Part shown: positions 12,101 to 24,054 of the stretch, one piece after another | Layout of the letters: every line of letters starts with the position of its first letter | How positions within the stretch are numbered: position 1 is the stretch's first letter | Translations under genes and position numbers: made by a program | The notes under the pieces: generated by a model | Database searches by the model: none | What the model saw: only the letters and a program-made list of their open reading frames with translations | What the model was told of the DNA's origin: nothing | Origin: Melanocharis versteri | Lineage: Eukaryota; Chordata; Aves; Passeriformes; Melanocharitidae | Assembly: GCA_013397845.1 (NCBI GenBank) | Contig: VZTG01010637.1 | Coordinates: 1,353,810-1,417,809 of the forward strand | DNA length: 64,000 nucleotides | Reading direction: 5' to 3'

Positions 12101-15100
12101 TTGTTAACTTATCTTTTAATATGAAGTGTCATTCCCAAAATGAAGTAATGTCCTTGGGCTGGTGGCAACAGCTGGAGTTGCAGAATTCATAAATAATTCA
12201 GAGAGGGATAAAGGATAGGGGAATTTTTTTGTCATTTGAATCTTTATTATGTGCACACATTTCATTTTAGATATGGCATCATTTGAATTCATTCAGTATG
12301 ATGATTGCACTGACCTGTCATATTTATTTTGATGTCCCTTCGAAGGACCATATGCTCTGTCCTCGGCATGAAAATGATGCAAGTTGCAAACTGAAAGGCA
12401 GCTCTGTTCCTGTAGGGATGAAGCCCCTCACTTCCCGTTGTCACGTCAGTGGATGTACAGCTGCACTGCAGCAGAGAAGGTGGAGTTGTTATGTCAGTGC
12501 AGTGACTAAGTGGCAGTGTAGTCTAGCAAAAGGTGGAAAAAAGGGCAAAACGCATTTGCATCAAGGTATTGTATGGCATTAAAAACTCAGCTGTCACTGA
12601 GGGCCAGTTGGTGTGAGGAACCTGGCATGTGGATGGTGGAAAGGATTAAAGCCAGCTAGAAATCTGCCAAGGTGGAGGTGTGCCATGGTAGCTTTAATGT
12701 GGGAATACAGTTCATTACTCTGTATGTTGGAAGTGGGGTTGCCATGCACACAACCTCCTGGGGCTGCATGGGAGTTGATCTGGGTATGCAAGGCTCAGAG
12801 GTTTTTCTTTGCCCAACCCATTGTCCTCCTTTCCTCTTGAAGCTGCTTGCTTAGAAAAAAATTTTGCATAATGTTTTTTTTTTTTGGAGGGGTGGATTAA
12901 CAGGGGGAGGAAATAAGCAGTTGTAGTTTGCCTCCTCACTAATTCTGCTGTAACCATTGCATCTGGTCCTTCATTTATTTTGTTGGTATGTTCCTGTGGA
13001 CGAGTGGTACATTTTCCAGAAGTTACAGGCTCAAGTTCAACTGTGTCCCATAAGTAATGAACTGCATGACAATGAGTAATGTCAGGTCCCTACTGGCTGA
13101 AGCACTGGCTGGTATTAGCAATTCACAGTTGGTGGATAACAGGACTCTGTTACCAGGACTTTGTTACTGTTACCTTTGTTTGCAATATTAACACCTCAGG
13201 GTTGCAACCACCTGGATATTTTCATGGTGTAAGGTGTAACAGTGAGCGGTGATTTGTATGAAGTACATGGTCTGCTGTGCTCGTGCCAGGGGCAGAAGGA
13301 AGCCAGTTAAGTGCAGGTTAGTGAAATACAATAACTAGAAGCTGTGAATGAGAATAACTGTATGCAAAATTGTTTCTTTTCTAGATCCTCCCGTCAATGA
13401 CTGAGCCTCCCTGAAATCTTATCAGTTACTGCCAAGATGAGAAGGATAACAGGAAGGAGGAGTGCTTAAGTGGCTTTAATGACAGTTAATTTCATCTATT
13501 TATCAAATGACAGGTTGTTTTTTCCTCAAAACTCGATTGTCGTGACAAGATGCTTTTGGAAGTCGTCTTTGTAAAATAAAACTGACAATTTTTGGGCTAC
13601 AAAGAGCTATTGTATCTTTCTATCGAATGTGGTCATTATGGTAAACTGCTGGAAAGTGTTTATTTTTGAAGTCATTTAACTTGCATACTTCATTCATTTA
13701 TTTGAATGTCTGTTGGATGCCATGTGAAAAGTTTCTTGCCAGAGTTCTTTTATTCAATGGATAGTTATTCTTACAATGCCAAATTTATTATTGTCTAAAT
13801 TACTGTTGCCTTAACCTCCTGCAAAAATGTTTCTTTTTAGTAATTCTTAAACAATTAAGGAATGAATGAGGTTTTGTCCCCTTTGTGTTTTGATCAGCAT
13901 ATTTTGCCTTTCAGTGAAAGTGTCTTCAGTTTTTTGGAATGACACAACACAAAGAAAGGTGTTTTGGTTTTTGTTTTGTTTTTGTTTTTTTTTCCCCAAC
14001 AGCACGTCTTTTGTGCAATGATTTTTTAATATGTACACTGCCAAGATACAATTACTGGAAGGAGAGAGAGAAGCTGTTGGGAATGTCATGTTATGCCAAA
14101 TTAAGAATTATTAGCTCTTACTTTCTGTGCAATCTCTTCAACTAGAACTCGACCTATTGCGTCTGGTGTATACTTTGACTCTGGTGGAACTAATGTGTCC
14201 TTGGAGTAGCATTTCAGAGTAACTTCAGATTCATGTTTTTTTCACAAGTCTGCTTTAAACTGCTGGGATTAACTTCAGAGAAGGCGAGAGATACAGGCTC
14301 CTTTGTCAGCAGCTGTGCTGGTTAAAGAAGGGGGCTTCATGCAGGCTTGCTTGCTCATTCTCTTCTGGAGGTTATTGCCCCTGCTAGGGAAGCAGACTGA
14401 ACTCTTTTCCTGAGCACACCCAGACTTATTTCAGCCAAAGTTAATCATGTTATCAAATATTAGTTATCCAGCACCCTGGGTCACTTTGATGAAAGGACAA
14501 GGCATACACAGACCAGCTGTGCAGATGTCATGTCTGGGAAGGGTGGTGTGTTGACAAGAGGGTTGCTGAGGACTGGCCCTGGTGTGTTGCCTTTTCAGCA
14601 GGTGCAGTTAAATCTCTTGGATGTGGTAAAAATTGGATGTGTTATAAAGCTGTGCAGATCTGTCATGCATAATATTCACATTTCAGGGACATCCTGGATA
14701 ATGCAAAATAAACCTGTGCTCTTTGACTTACTCCTTGTGTGTGCCAGTATGAGGGGAGAGAACTGGTGTGGGTGTGTGTACATGACAGACACCTATTTCA
14801 GGAAAATGTGTCTGGTCAAGGTGTGGGAATGGTACAAGTATTTCCATTATCTAGAGAACACACTTTTACTTTACTCATCGAAGAGGCTGCTTCAGCCAAC
14901 ACATGTCTCAGGAGAACTGCTTTTGACAAATGAGCTGCCTTGAGTGGAGAAGGGAGAACACCTCCAGCAGGAGTGGCTGCTGCTGCTTCTTTCTCTACGG
15001 TGTTGGATCAGTTGATGCTGGAGTCTAGTGAGGCATCCAAGCTCTTGATATGCCCTGTGCCAAAATTAGAATGGTATGGATAATCTCTAGTACTAAAAGA

Positions 15101-16929
15101 CATACCAAGTAAAAACAGTGCACTAAACAGGTCCTTCAACACTGACCCTTGAGCAAAGACTGTGGAGTATAGGTGCCTTCCTGTAGCTGGCTTGGGCATA
15201 CAAAGAACAAGAAGCTTTCTGATCTGTCAGAAACCTGAGAGCAGCAACACTGTCTGCATCTCCTCTCGGGACACTGCCAGGTGAAAAGAACACAGCTCAG
15301 TCACAGAAAGGACTGAACCTCCAGCTCAGCTTGTGTGGCATCCATTACCTTTTATTTGACCTTATGGCAAAGGATGAGGAATATGCAGTGGCCATACTGT
15401 ACATATGGAAAGGAGGAAAATAACGTGCCAGGTCCGTAAGGAAGGGACAGTGCTGCTTTGAAGGCCCAGGACTGTTTGCCCTGGCTGTGTATCCTTTGCA
15501 GCACTACCTTATCACAGTGTCTTCAGATCAGGGCCCACATATGCCGTTCCCTGAACTGTGGGTCTGAAAAATAGTAATGTGAAGGGATGAGGCAGGGTGG
15601 GTCCTAGGACTAAGGCTTAAAGAGAGATTTGGGCATGTGCACAAACTTTAACTTCACTAATATTTTATTATTCCATCTAAAAACAGAGTAGTTATGATAA
15701 GACATAGTGGGAAAGCTATTGCTCTTCTGCCACTGCTCTTCTGTCAAGTTTTGCGTTGACTTGGCTATATACTGCAGTATGCTGAGAAAATGTTGAGCTC
15801 CTCAGTCAAACTCTTTCTTACCCTCGTTGGCCTATACTTGCAGTGGAGTGCTTGGTGTGTGCATAGTTCATGGAGGCACAGTGCCAGCCACATAGTTTCC
15901 AGAATCCTCAGCTTGCCCCGATCCAATCCCTGAGCTCCGTGGAGAAGGTGGGTGCGGCTCCAGGTGTGAGAGCTGAGCCCTGTTCCAGCAGCCCAGGGTC
16001 GAGCCATGGCTGAGCTCTCAGGGCTGGGTTCAGAAGGGCTGTGCCTCCCCCAAACGACTGTCACAAGTCTCCCCTGGCCATGAACTAAGTGCAGATGAGC
16101 CTCCACAGCTCTCTGAGACAGCCCATAATTCATATAACTCTCTTTATCTTAAAATGGACTATTGTAGTGCCAAGATTGAAATGTTTAATGAAATGCTTGT
16201 GATTGCCTAGGAATCTTTTTACCTGCCTAAGTGGTAATACACAATTCAACAAGTACTGCAAAATAATGTCTTACGTAGAGCACTGAAGAGAATGTTAAGC
16301 TGATGAGTAAAATTTTATATCCAAGCACTTAAAATGATCAAATACTATAGTTAAGACTGCCATACTGTTTATGTAGTGCTAAAAAGACAACAAAATAAAG
16401 CTTCAGGGGAGGCAGATTTTCTTCTTATAAATATTCCAAATAATAGGTTGGTTTCAAGTAGACTTCCTGGCTCTTCGGTGATTGCTGCATTAGGTCTGAA
16501 TCTATCAGGAATCCCAATCATAATGGTGTGTTTATCATTATAAACACATGATTTCTATATATGTTCTCCACAAGTATGTTGGACAAAACATAGTTTACCT
16601 TCTTAACTGGTACTATATGGTTACTTTCTAACTCCTTTAATTTCAGTTCTAACTTGATTGAATAAAAGGTGCATTCCTGAAAGTAATCTTTACATCTGTA
16701 ATAGGACACTTGATTTTATATGACTGTTTGCATACTCCAGACATAGCACAACATTTTTAAGGCAATATGTGTTGACAATATACAGAGATAAAAATCAGTT
16801 AATGACAAACTAAGGAGCAAACTTTTAATAAGAGAAATGAATCATTAGAAATTATTAGAAATGGAATATTAGATTTTCTATCTTTTGAATGAGGATGAAA
16901 TGTTTTTATAGAGGTATATGCTTGAACAA
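6184..16929. other. Long presumed intron, no recognised gene
   Basis: AT-rich unique-looking sequence. A mild GC and CpG rise occurs at about 6850-7150. T or A tracts occur near 7245, 9630, 12870 and 13970-13993, the last as a T-rich run with interspersed G. There is a perfect short hairpin at 11699-11719. A near-repeat of about 15 bases sits side by side at about 13141-13170. The longest open frame (14530-14943, plus) has no domain, signal peptide or splice context that I recognise. I find no tRNA, rRNA or mobile element in it. Confidence 0.4.
11699..11719. repeat. Perfect 9-bp hairpin with CTC loop
   Basis: ATTGCTTTT, CTC, AAAAGCAAT form a perfect inverted repeat. It is too short to suggest a structured RNA gene. 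Confidence 0.6.
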
Positions 16930-17040
16930 ATGGCTGGGTGTGGTAAAGGAATTCCTCACAGGCTTCTGTGGCTTTTGCAATGCCTGGGGTCAGACTGGGT
17001 CATCTTAGACATCCTTCTGGCTTGGAAGGGAGTGGGAAGT
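16930..17040 (+). mobile_element. Possible very old CR1-like 3' end remnant
   Basis: The stretch near 16985-17030 reads much like the 3' end of ancient sauropsid CR1 elements, in which a GGTCAGACT motif is followed by a TCAT-like core and then CCTTCTGGCTTGG. It is too diverged to give clear ends. The match is from memory of the family pattern, not a computed alignment. Confidence 0.3.
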
Positions 17041-18609
17041 CAGTGTAGCAAATATCTTCAAAGAACGGCAGCTTCCACTGAAAAGTTGCTCAAAGTTATT
17101 TAGGTTTCTCTTCAGAAAAGGATTGGGAAGGGCGTTGGTGATGTTCCTGTCTCATAGTGCAATGCCTTTTTCAAAGATCCTCTTTCACCTGACCGCTTGC
17201 TTCTGTAGGCTGTTTCATTGGCTTAGGTGGGTTTCTCTGGTTCATCCTTCCTCCCCTCATTAATCAAACAGCACACGAACATCTTTTTCCAGAGCAAATG
17301 TCTTCTACAGAGTGTCTACTTCTACGAAGTGTAATGTTGCCTTTCTGCTAGAAATAATTATTTGGTTGAAAATAATCTGACAACATCCTGCTGTGGATAA
17401 ATTAGGTTTGTTCTTTTCTAAGATTAGTTAGCTGGCACCCATTCACTAACACGTTACAAGAAAATGATTGCAAGTTGATTGTATCCAGTTATCTGCTTTT
17501 TTTCTTTTTAATGGGCTTTTCGTTGCCATGCTGTCACCAAGGTTGAAATAAATGTGTGCAAGTCGTACTTTTCTGAGTTCCCTACGGCCTGGGGAGATGG
17601 TGTTTGCTGCCCTGTACCACGAAAAGACTTGTGGGCAGAAGTGTTTGGAGAAGGGGAGAGGTTGTCTCCACGTAGATTTCTGAATCTTGTGCACCTTTGG
17701 TTTTGGCTAACAGGGGTGTGTGTTCTGCTCTATGGCAGTCGTTACCACCAAAGTCCAAAATGCCAGGTATAATTAGCTCATGTGTTTAAATAGGTGTTGT
17801 TATTTTTCAACTTGTATATACAAGCCTGTTTTCATGCAGAAGTCCATGTTTTACTTGGGAAGAATGCTGTGCAAATCAGAAACAGCAGAAAAATTATTTA
17901 AAGTTATGTGCTAGTGTTTAAGATTTTAAAAATAACTGTGAGATCTTTATTTCTTTGTTTACGATTGATTAGGGTTAGCGTTTTAAAAGCTTAATGCTGA
18001 CTCTAAGTGCTTTACAGTCAGTCACTGAGAATTATGGGCTTGGCACGACTCACGTTTTTGTCCTTCAGTATATCCATTATTGTTAGATGCTGAGTAGTCA
18101 TTGCACATAGATGACTGGTTTTTTGGGTATTTTACATTTTTACATGTTCAGAAAAATACTTCGTTAAAGCAGCTGCTGGGTGAATGGAGTAATTAAAGAA
18201 CTGTACTGCTTTTATTGAAGCTGACATATGCTGCACATTCCTTAAAACTCAGTATGTGAGCAGAATGTTTCCAGGATTTATTGAAGGCAGACATCTAGAG
18301 ATACTGGGGAGCTTTTAATAGTAGTAAAGATAACTTCCAAGTTTTATGCCGTTATATAAATCTGTCTTTAAGAAGAGAGCTGTTATTGCAATACATTGCT
18401 TCTGTTCTTCGTATTGTGTCTGTGTGTATGTTTTATGTATGTACTTATACACCTACACACAAATGCTTGACCTGAGCACTTTAATTTGACAGTGATTGTA
18501 TATTCTATTCAGTATTTATTTGGAAAAAAAATAGTGTTCTAATGCTGACTGAGAATCTAAATTTTCTTGGTACCAAAAGAAATCTGCAGTATATTGTGGG
18601 GGTTTTTAA
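17041..18609. other. Presumed intron, no recognised gene
   Basis: AT-rich sequence with a few short open frames that lack family features. A single TTAGGG-like motif near 17970 is not a telomeric array. Confidence 0.4.
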
Positions 18610-18629
18610 TTTTTTTTTTTTTTTTTTTT
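18610..18629. repeat. Poly(T) tract (T20)
   Basis: An uninterrupted run of T, flanked by more T-rich sequence. No adjacent retrogene body or target-site duplication was recognised, so it is called a simple repeat only. Confidence 0.85.
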
Positions 18630-19429
18630 AACTGAAATACAACCCTGTTTAGTTTGAATTGCAGCTCTTGGTGTGTGAGTGTCATGGTAGCAAACAAGGA
18701 ATCTTAGCAGAAACTGAGGCTGGGTTTCATTTTAACTAGTATGATGAGTGCAATGTTCCACGTGTGATACTTTTGCAAGTTGTGAAAAAATAGACTTATT
18801 TATTTATCATCTGTATTTTGTATGATTTCAGAGTAGAATTTTGTCCTTACTGTTAAATTACCTGGCTAAAACTAGCAAACTTTCACCTGTATATTTTGCA
18901 ATGTTTAGACCTTAAGCACTTTTCAAGCAATATGTTTGACTTACCATTATTGCCCACTGTAAAATAAAACACAATATTAAAATACATGCTGAAAGAACGT
19001 TATTCATCAGCTATGAATAAACATGTGGGAAAATGATTTTCAAAATTTTAGGTTTTTTTGCTAAATTCTTCCTGGTTGCTTTTGTATTATCTTTAATGTG
19101 GGACTTGGAAAAGAGGTTAGTTTCCCTTACCAGGATACATCAGGTGCTGTTGTGTGTTGGTGTTCTAAACTTCCAGGACTGTGTAAATGGAAATTACTCT
19201 TTATAATTTTAGCGTTGTGTTAGGTATGCAGCAGAAGTTAGTTTTATGCCTGGTTGTCTGCATGAGCAGGCTAGGTATTTTTAACTGTCTTTGTAGTCCA
19301 ACAAACTTGTTTTATGGGTAAATCTTTTCAGATTGGGTTCTGCAAGTTGAAGACAAAAACATTTCTAAACTACTCGTGTGTTTTAATATTGCGAGTCAAT
19401 TCCCATGTGTTAAAGTGTAAACTACTAAC
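18630..19429. other. Presumed intron, no recognised gene
   Basis: AT-rich unique-looking sequence. Nothing specific is seen. Confidence 0.4.
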
Positions 19430-20160
19430 TAATCCATAGGAGTTTATGCAGCAGAGAGTCATTTAATTAACACTTTTAATTTCAGCTATGAAAGAAGGTG
19501 AAAATGAGGTCTGGAGAATGGAGAGAGGCTTTGTTTTTCATTGCTGAAGTCTCCCTGCACTGTAAGTCTACTGATGCCCGTGGTACATAGACCATCTCCT
19601 GCCTGCTAATTAGGCCTCTCCAGTGTGCTCTCCAGAAATGTGCTGGAGAAGTTTTTTTCAAAAAACCACCGCGCCATCATAAATAAGGGAACGGTACAGT
19701 ATGTAACTGTTATACACCACTCATTTGGCAGACTATAATTTAATAGAACAACAATGATCAGACCAGTATATCAGTTAATTTTCAAAACATTTTATTCCAC
19801 GCAAATTAGCTCAGGTCCTGGAGGGCAAAATGACAAGAGGTTACTCGTACACTATGTATTTAATTAATTGAAAAATGCTCAAATTGCTTTTACAGTTGTT
19901 ATTAAAAAGTAGAATCAGTGTTGCCAGTGCTCAACCATAATTAGAACCCCAGGGAATTAAATATTTAGCATTAGTAATGTAACAGCACTTAGGACACAAA
20001 TTTCTATTTTTGTAATGAAAGCAATACAGTGTAAGTGCAAATGGCTGAAACGACAGCTGTGACAAGCAAACCAGCCTGGGATATTTCAATAAGACACCTC
20101 GTTGGACAGCAAGTCTTACTGCATTACTCGTTTGTAAGAGTCTAAATCCCAATAGCCAGG
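19430..20160. promoter_or_regulatory. Candidate conserved enhancer-like block rich in homeodomain sites
   Basis: This low-repeat AT-rich block carries two TTAATTAA palindromes (19463-19470 and 19860-19867) and many further ATTA cores. It also has TGACA motifs and an AAATTAGC motif. The composition resembles conserved non-coding elements in introns of developmental genes. Conservation cannot be seen from one sequence, so the call is weak. Confidence 0.2.
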
Positions 20161-21691
20161 CATTACACCCAGTATTTAGATTTCTAATTGCTCACAGGAT
20201 GAACGGCCGGGCAAATGTCAACCATCGGTGTGGGAAGCACGCGGCGTTTTCCCAAATAACACGGCAGAGGTGGGTGCCTGTGGCCGTGTGGGCAGGGCTG
20301 GGGCACGTCCCAGGGCAGCTGAGGGGGGAAACGAGACCTTGTTTGTTTTAAGTTTAATTACATTTTAAGCATAAGTGCTTTCAGTGATACAACATGAAAA
20401 GTCGGATATTGGGCTCTAATGAGCTGTAGTGGTAGATGGCTGGAGACCCTGAGGGATTCATTCACTAAATTAACTGGATAACAGTACTTGGTTTGGGCAC
20501 GGTAGGATGGCTGAGCTGTGCTTAAAATCTCCCTTTCAGAGCTGTCTCTCATTCCTGTTTTCACTCTGAACAGTCTGCGTAGTGACTTCCACAGCCGCCT
20601 GCTACAACTGTTCAGCTTGTCAGAAGTATTATGTTACCAACTAATAAGTAATAAAGCATATTTGACTTCATTTCTTTTCTGTTTTGCTGGGTTTTTTCCC
20701 CCTGAAATGACAGGGGAAGGAGGACAGCTTGAAGGCACTTGTGTATCTTCTGAATAGAAAAAAATGCTGTATTTCATGCTTTGGCCTTCTTAAAGCACTG
20801 ATTTGTTTCCCAGAAATAGGACAATCAGGCAGAGGGATGGAATAGTTGTTTTTGAAGATGCTTTTGTTCCAGTTGGCACCTGCTCGCAGGATAGAGTTCG
20901 TGTTCGAGCTGAACACGCAGCAGGGACGTGCTGTCTGGATGGCACTAGCCCAGGACAGCCTCTTTCTTGGGAGAAGCAAGCAGGGACTGCACAGTGCCAC
21001 ATCCAGCACTGGCAGCAATGCCCCAGCTGCTGCTCTCCTGCTTTGCAACCACTTTTTTTTCTGCTGCAGATCGCTCTGTAGAGATTTAGGAGCTTCAGCT
21101 TTGTTTGTTTCCTGAGCAGGTGAAAAATTCTGAGAAAAATCAGCTTTCCTCTAGCAGGTTTATGAATTTTGGGCTCAAAGTGTAGGAAGGAGCATTTTTT
21201 GAGCACACTGAAACCTTGTAGGGTATCTCTGAGCTTCCCTGGGTGCTTGCATCCCACCTACATTGATCCAGCTCCCTGAGCTTTTTCCTGGTTACCAGAG
21301 ACTTGCAATTAGAAACTCTTTGTGCTCTGTAATTTGTGTGTGTGATGCACAGAATTAAGGTACCCAAGGGTTTGATGTAACTGTGAATTACTGCTGTGTG
21401 TAAATAATCCTCATCAGCTCTTACTTTCATAAATAAAACTGTGGCATTTTCCTGCTCTCCTTCCCTTTGATGCAATTAGAAGGCCTGAGAACAGAGCCGG
21501 GGTCTTGTCAGCAGCCCTGACTCGCAGCAGGATGAGCTGCACCTGGACTGAGCTTTCTGTCCTGGCATCTAAAGCTGTGCTGAGCCTCTCCTGTGGATGA
21601 GCCAACAGCTGCACTGACGTGACAGTAACACCACTGCTGGCTGTCTTGTCAGTGATCTGGGGTCTAAGAAGTCTCTATTCTGGCCTGAGAT
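20161..21691. other. Presumed intron with a short GC-rich patch
   Basis: A patch at about 20200-20340 has several CpG dinucleotides and may be a small regulatory island. The overlapping open frames on both strands at 20670-21260 show no recognisable domain. Nothing else was recognised. Confidence 0.35.
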
Positions 21692-21729
21692 GAGATATTT
21701 ATTTATTTATTTATTTATTTATTTATTTT
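21692..21729. repeat. (TTTA)n microsatellite
   Basis: About nine consecutive TTTA units, almost perfect. It lies 11 bases before the 64-bp tandem duplication. Confidence 0.9.
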
Positions 21730-21739
21730 CTTACTTAAA

Positions 21740-21867
21740 GTGTGTGCCTACAGAGCTGTTCTTTCCTACGGTTTTTGAGGCTTGGGTCGTGTCTGTCATT
21801 GCNGTGTGTGTCTACAGAGCTGTTCTTTCCTACGGTTTTTGAGGCTTGGGTTGTGTCTGTCATTGCC
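21740..21867. repeat. 64-bp tandem duplication, two copies, with one ambiguous base
   Basis: Copy 1 (21740-21803) and copy 2 (21804-21867) align with no gaps. They differ by C/T at 21747 versus 21811 and C/T at 21788 versus 21852. The single N of the window (21803) is the last base of copy 1 and corresponds to C at 21867. Copies this alike mean either a recent duplication or an assembly artefact. The N exactly at the junction favours checking the assembly first. Confidence 0.9.
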
Positions 21868-23184
21868 AGGATCAGTTCCTGTAAGTCCTGCAGCAGTTGG
21901 TCTCTCTCTCCCTGAGGATGGGGAAGGAGGGGGGCTGTGGGCTTTAGTTGCCTGGAGATTGGCAGCTGGAAAGGCGTTTCTCCCTCCTGCTTTATTTCTG
22001 TTCTTTGGCGTCTCTTCTTCCAGTCTCTGCACCCCCTGTGCCCAGTGCTGTAACACAAAGGCAGTCTCAGACCTTTGCTGGTTTCTCATCCTTTGAGGAT
22101 AAAATACCCTTTTTGGCTCCAAAACCCACCAGCATTGCCTTTTCAGAGGCATGTTACAAGCTACTCCATCACCAAATTCTACCTTAAAAAACAGACTAAA
22201 AATACAAACTTTAGAGAAGGTTTGTCCTGCCAAAGGCCATTGAAGTTACTTCTAAGGCTCTCCACAGCCTTGGCTGCTGCCTGGTGGGTACGACAGCGTG
22301 CTCTGAGCTCTCTGACAGGCAGGAAGAATGTAGACAGGCAGAGATGAAACAAAAGTTTTCCTTGGGACCTTCTTCCAGTCCAGCCTTGGCCATTCTGACA
22401 GCCCCTGATGCATAAGGCAGGGTTTAGTTTTAGCACATTTCATTACATTTCACCAATTAAGATAATCTTTTCAGGAAATAAAAATGTTCAAAGTGTAGTT
22501 TTCATTACGAACTCAGACCAACACCCTCTTTAAAGAAGCTGTAAGTCCCAGAGGCAAATGTGTGGTATTGGTCATAGCCAAGGTTTTTGAAGACACCTAA
22601 CTGACCAAACATTGTACTGATGGATGTTTCTGTTGTTTAACCAAGGGAACATAGTGTGAAAGATCAGATTTACCTGCAAAAATATCTGGGCACTGCTGCA
22701 AGTTTTGCTGTAGCCCTGACTGAATGAGTCCAATGGCGTGTTGATTTCACCAAGGTAATGGAGCACTTCTCTGTTGATGCTGTGCTAGGAGAAAGGAAAT
22801 CAGTTGAAAGTAAAGTATGGCTGTGTGCAGGAGTCCTTGTTGTTTCTCTTTACATTGTTGCTTCTGCTGATACTGATGCTCTTATTTCAGTTATTGTCTA
22901 GCATGAAAAAGAAGTAGCTGGACAAGAGAGTTTTTCTATGTTTCTGTTTACAACTGTGTGTTGAGGCAGAGTTAACTTCTTTTCTCTGTCCCTTTTAGAT
23001 ATTGCCTCTTATTTAATGGCTTAAACTTCTAAAACTATTCTTAGTAAAAATCTGCTTTGCTTTTTATGACCTGTTGCTCATATTCCCTGTTGTATTTCTA
23101 TTATTGAAATGATATTTTATACACACACCCCTGCAGTATTTTAGATCTTCTCTGAATATCTCCTAAGGCTTTCATTGTGTGTCT

Positions 23185-23282
23185 TTCTTTTCTTGTTTGC
23201 TTGTTTTTGTTTTTGTTTTTTTGCAGGGGGGGGGATTTGTTGTTGTTGTTGTATTGTTTGGGCTATTTTCTGTTGTTGTTTT
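23185..23282. repeat. G/T-rich low-complexity stretch with G9 and (GTT)n
   Basis: T-rich sequence with interspersed G leads to a run of nine G (23226-23234), then TTG repeats to about 23252 and a second short TTG run at about 23271-23281. Homopolymers of this type are prone to length error in assemblies. Confidence 0.75.
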
Positions 23283-24030
23283 TCTTTTTAATAATCCCAT
23301 CCTCAGGTAGTTGCTAGCGGTATTAGATCCACTGTGCCACTGTAATGTGAAGTTTCAAGTCATCCTCAAGCTTTCTGCAGTCTTTAGGACCCGATCCTGT
23401 GGCTGCTGCCAGGTTTCCTGCTAAAATCCGTGAGCCTGCCAGTGCCATAGGGATGGGAGCTGCCAGGTGTCCTGCTTGCAGCAATGACCCTACCAGTGCT
23501 GTGGCAATGGCAGCTCATCTAACAGTGCTTGCAGGCTGGGACCCAAGGGCTTTGCTACTGCTTTGTTATAAATACAGAAGCTAGTACCCAAAAATAATTC
23601 AAAGACTTAAACATCCAACTGCTCAAAAATCTCTGAAATTGGGCTCCCGCTGCGTTGTGTTGCTGACCTACATGTTCCCAGACAGTTGGAAAAGTTAAAC
23701 TCGTGTTACTGACCTGGGCCATATTAAATGAGCGAGGGGCAGGTTGTGGGTCTCCGTGTGGGGGTGGAAGCAGAGTTCTGAGGCTCTCAGTGTTACACTC
23801 CCATTTGCGTGCGTGACGATGAAATGAATTGGTTAATGAGTGCCTAAGCATCTGTTCAGCCTCTGGTAGATGCTTTGCCAAGGTTCAAGTTCCCTGAGGA
23901 GGATTAGCCACCTGGTCTGGTTTTCATGATATAGTGACAAAGGGGACACCCACCTTTCATTTTACTGCTGAGGATGGCCAAATGCACAGGGTCCCCGGGA
24001 GGTCTGCGAGTTTGATGTCTTTTTGTAATT

Positions 24031-24054
24031 TAACAATTACTTTTGTAATTGTTA
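24031..24054. repeat. Perfect 10-bp hairpin with TTTT loop
   Basis: TAACAATTAC, TTTT, GTAATTGTTA form a perfect palindrome. It contains paired ATTA/TAAT cores and ATTGT (Sox-like) motifs. It is too short and AU-rich to be a confident RNA structure. Confidence 0.65.

Noticed and set aside
14530..14943. 137-codon plus-strand open frame
   Set aside because: No recognised domain, signal peptide, splice context or codon pattern. A frame of this length is expected by chance in 64 kb.
17960..17985. TTAGGG-like motif
   Set aside because: Only about one and a half units, so not an interstitial telomere array.
18610..18629. Poly(T) as the tail of a minus-strand retrocopy
   Set aside because: No retrocopy body or flanking duplication was seen; a simple repeat is enough.
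20668..21257. Overlapping open frames on both strands
   Set aside because: Frames conflict with each other and show no family features. Locally higher GC lowers stop frequency.
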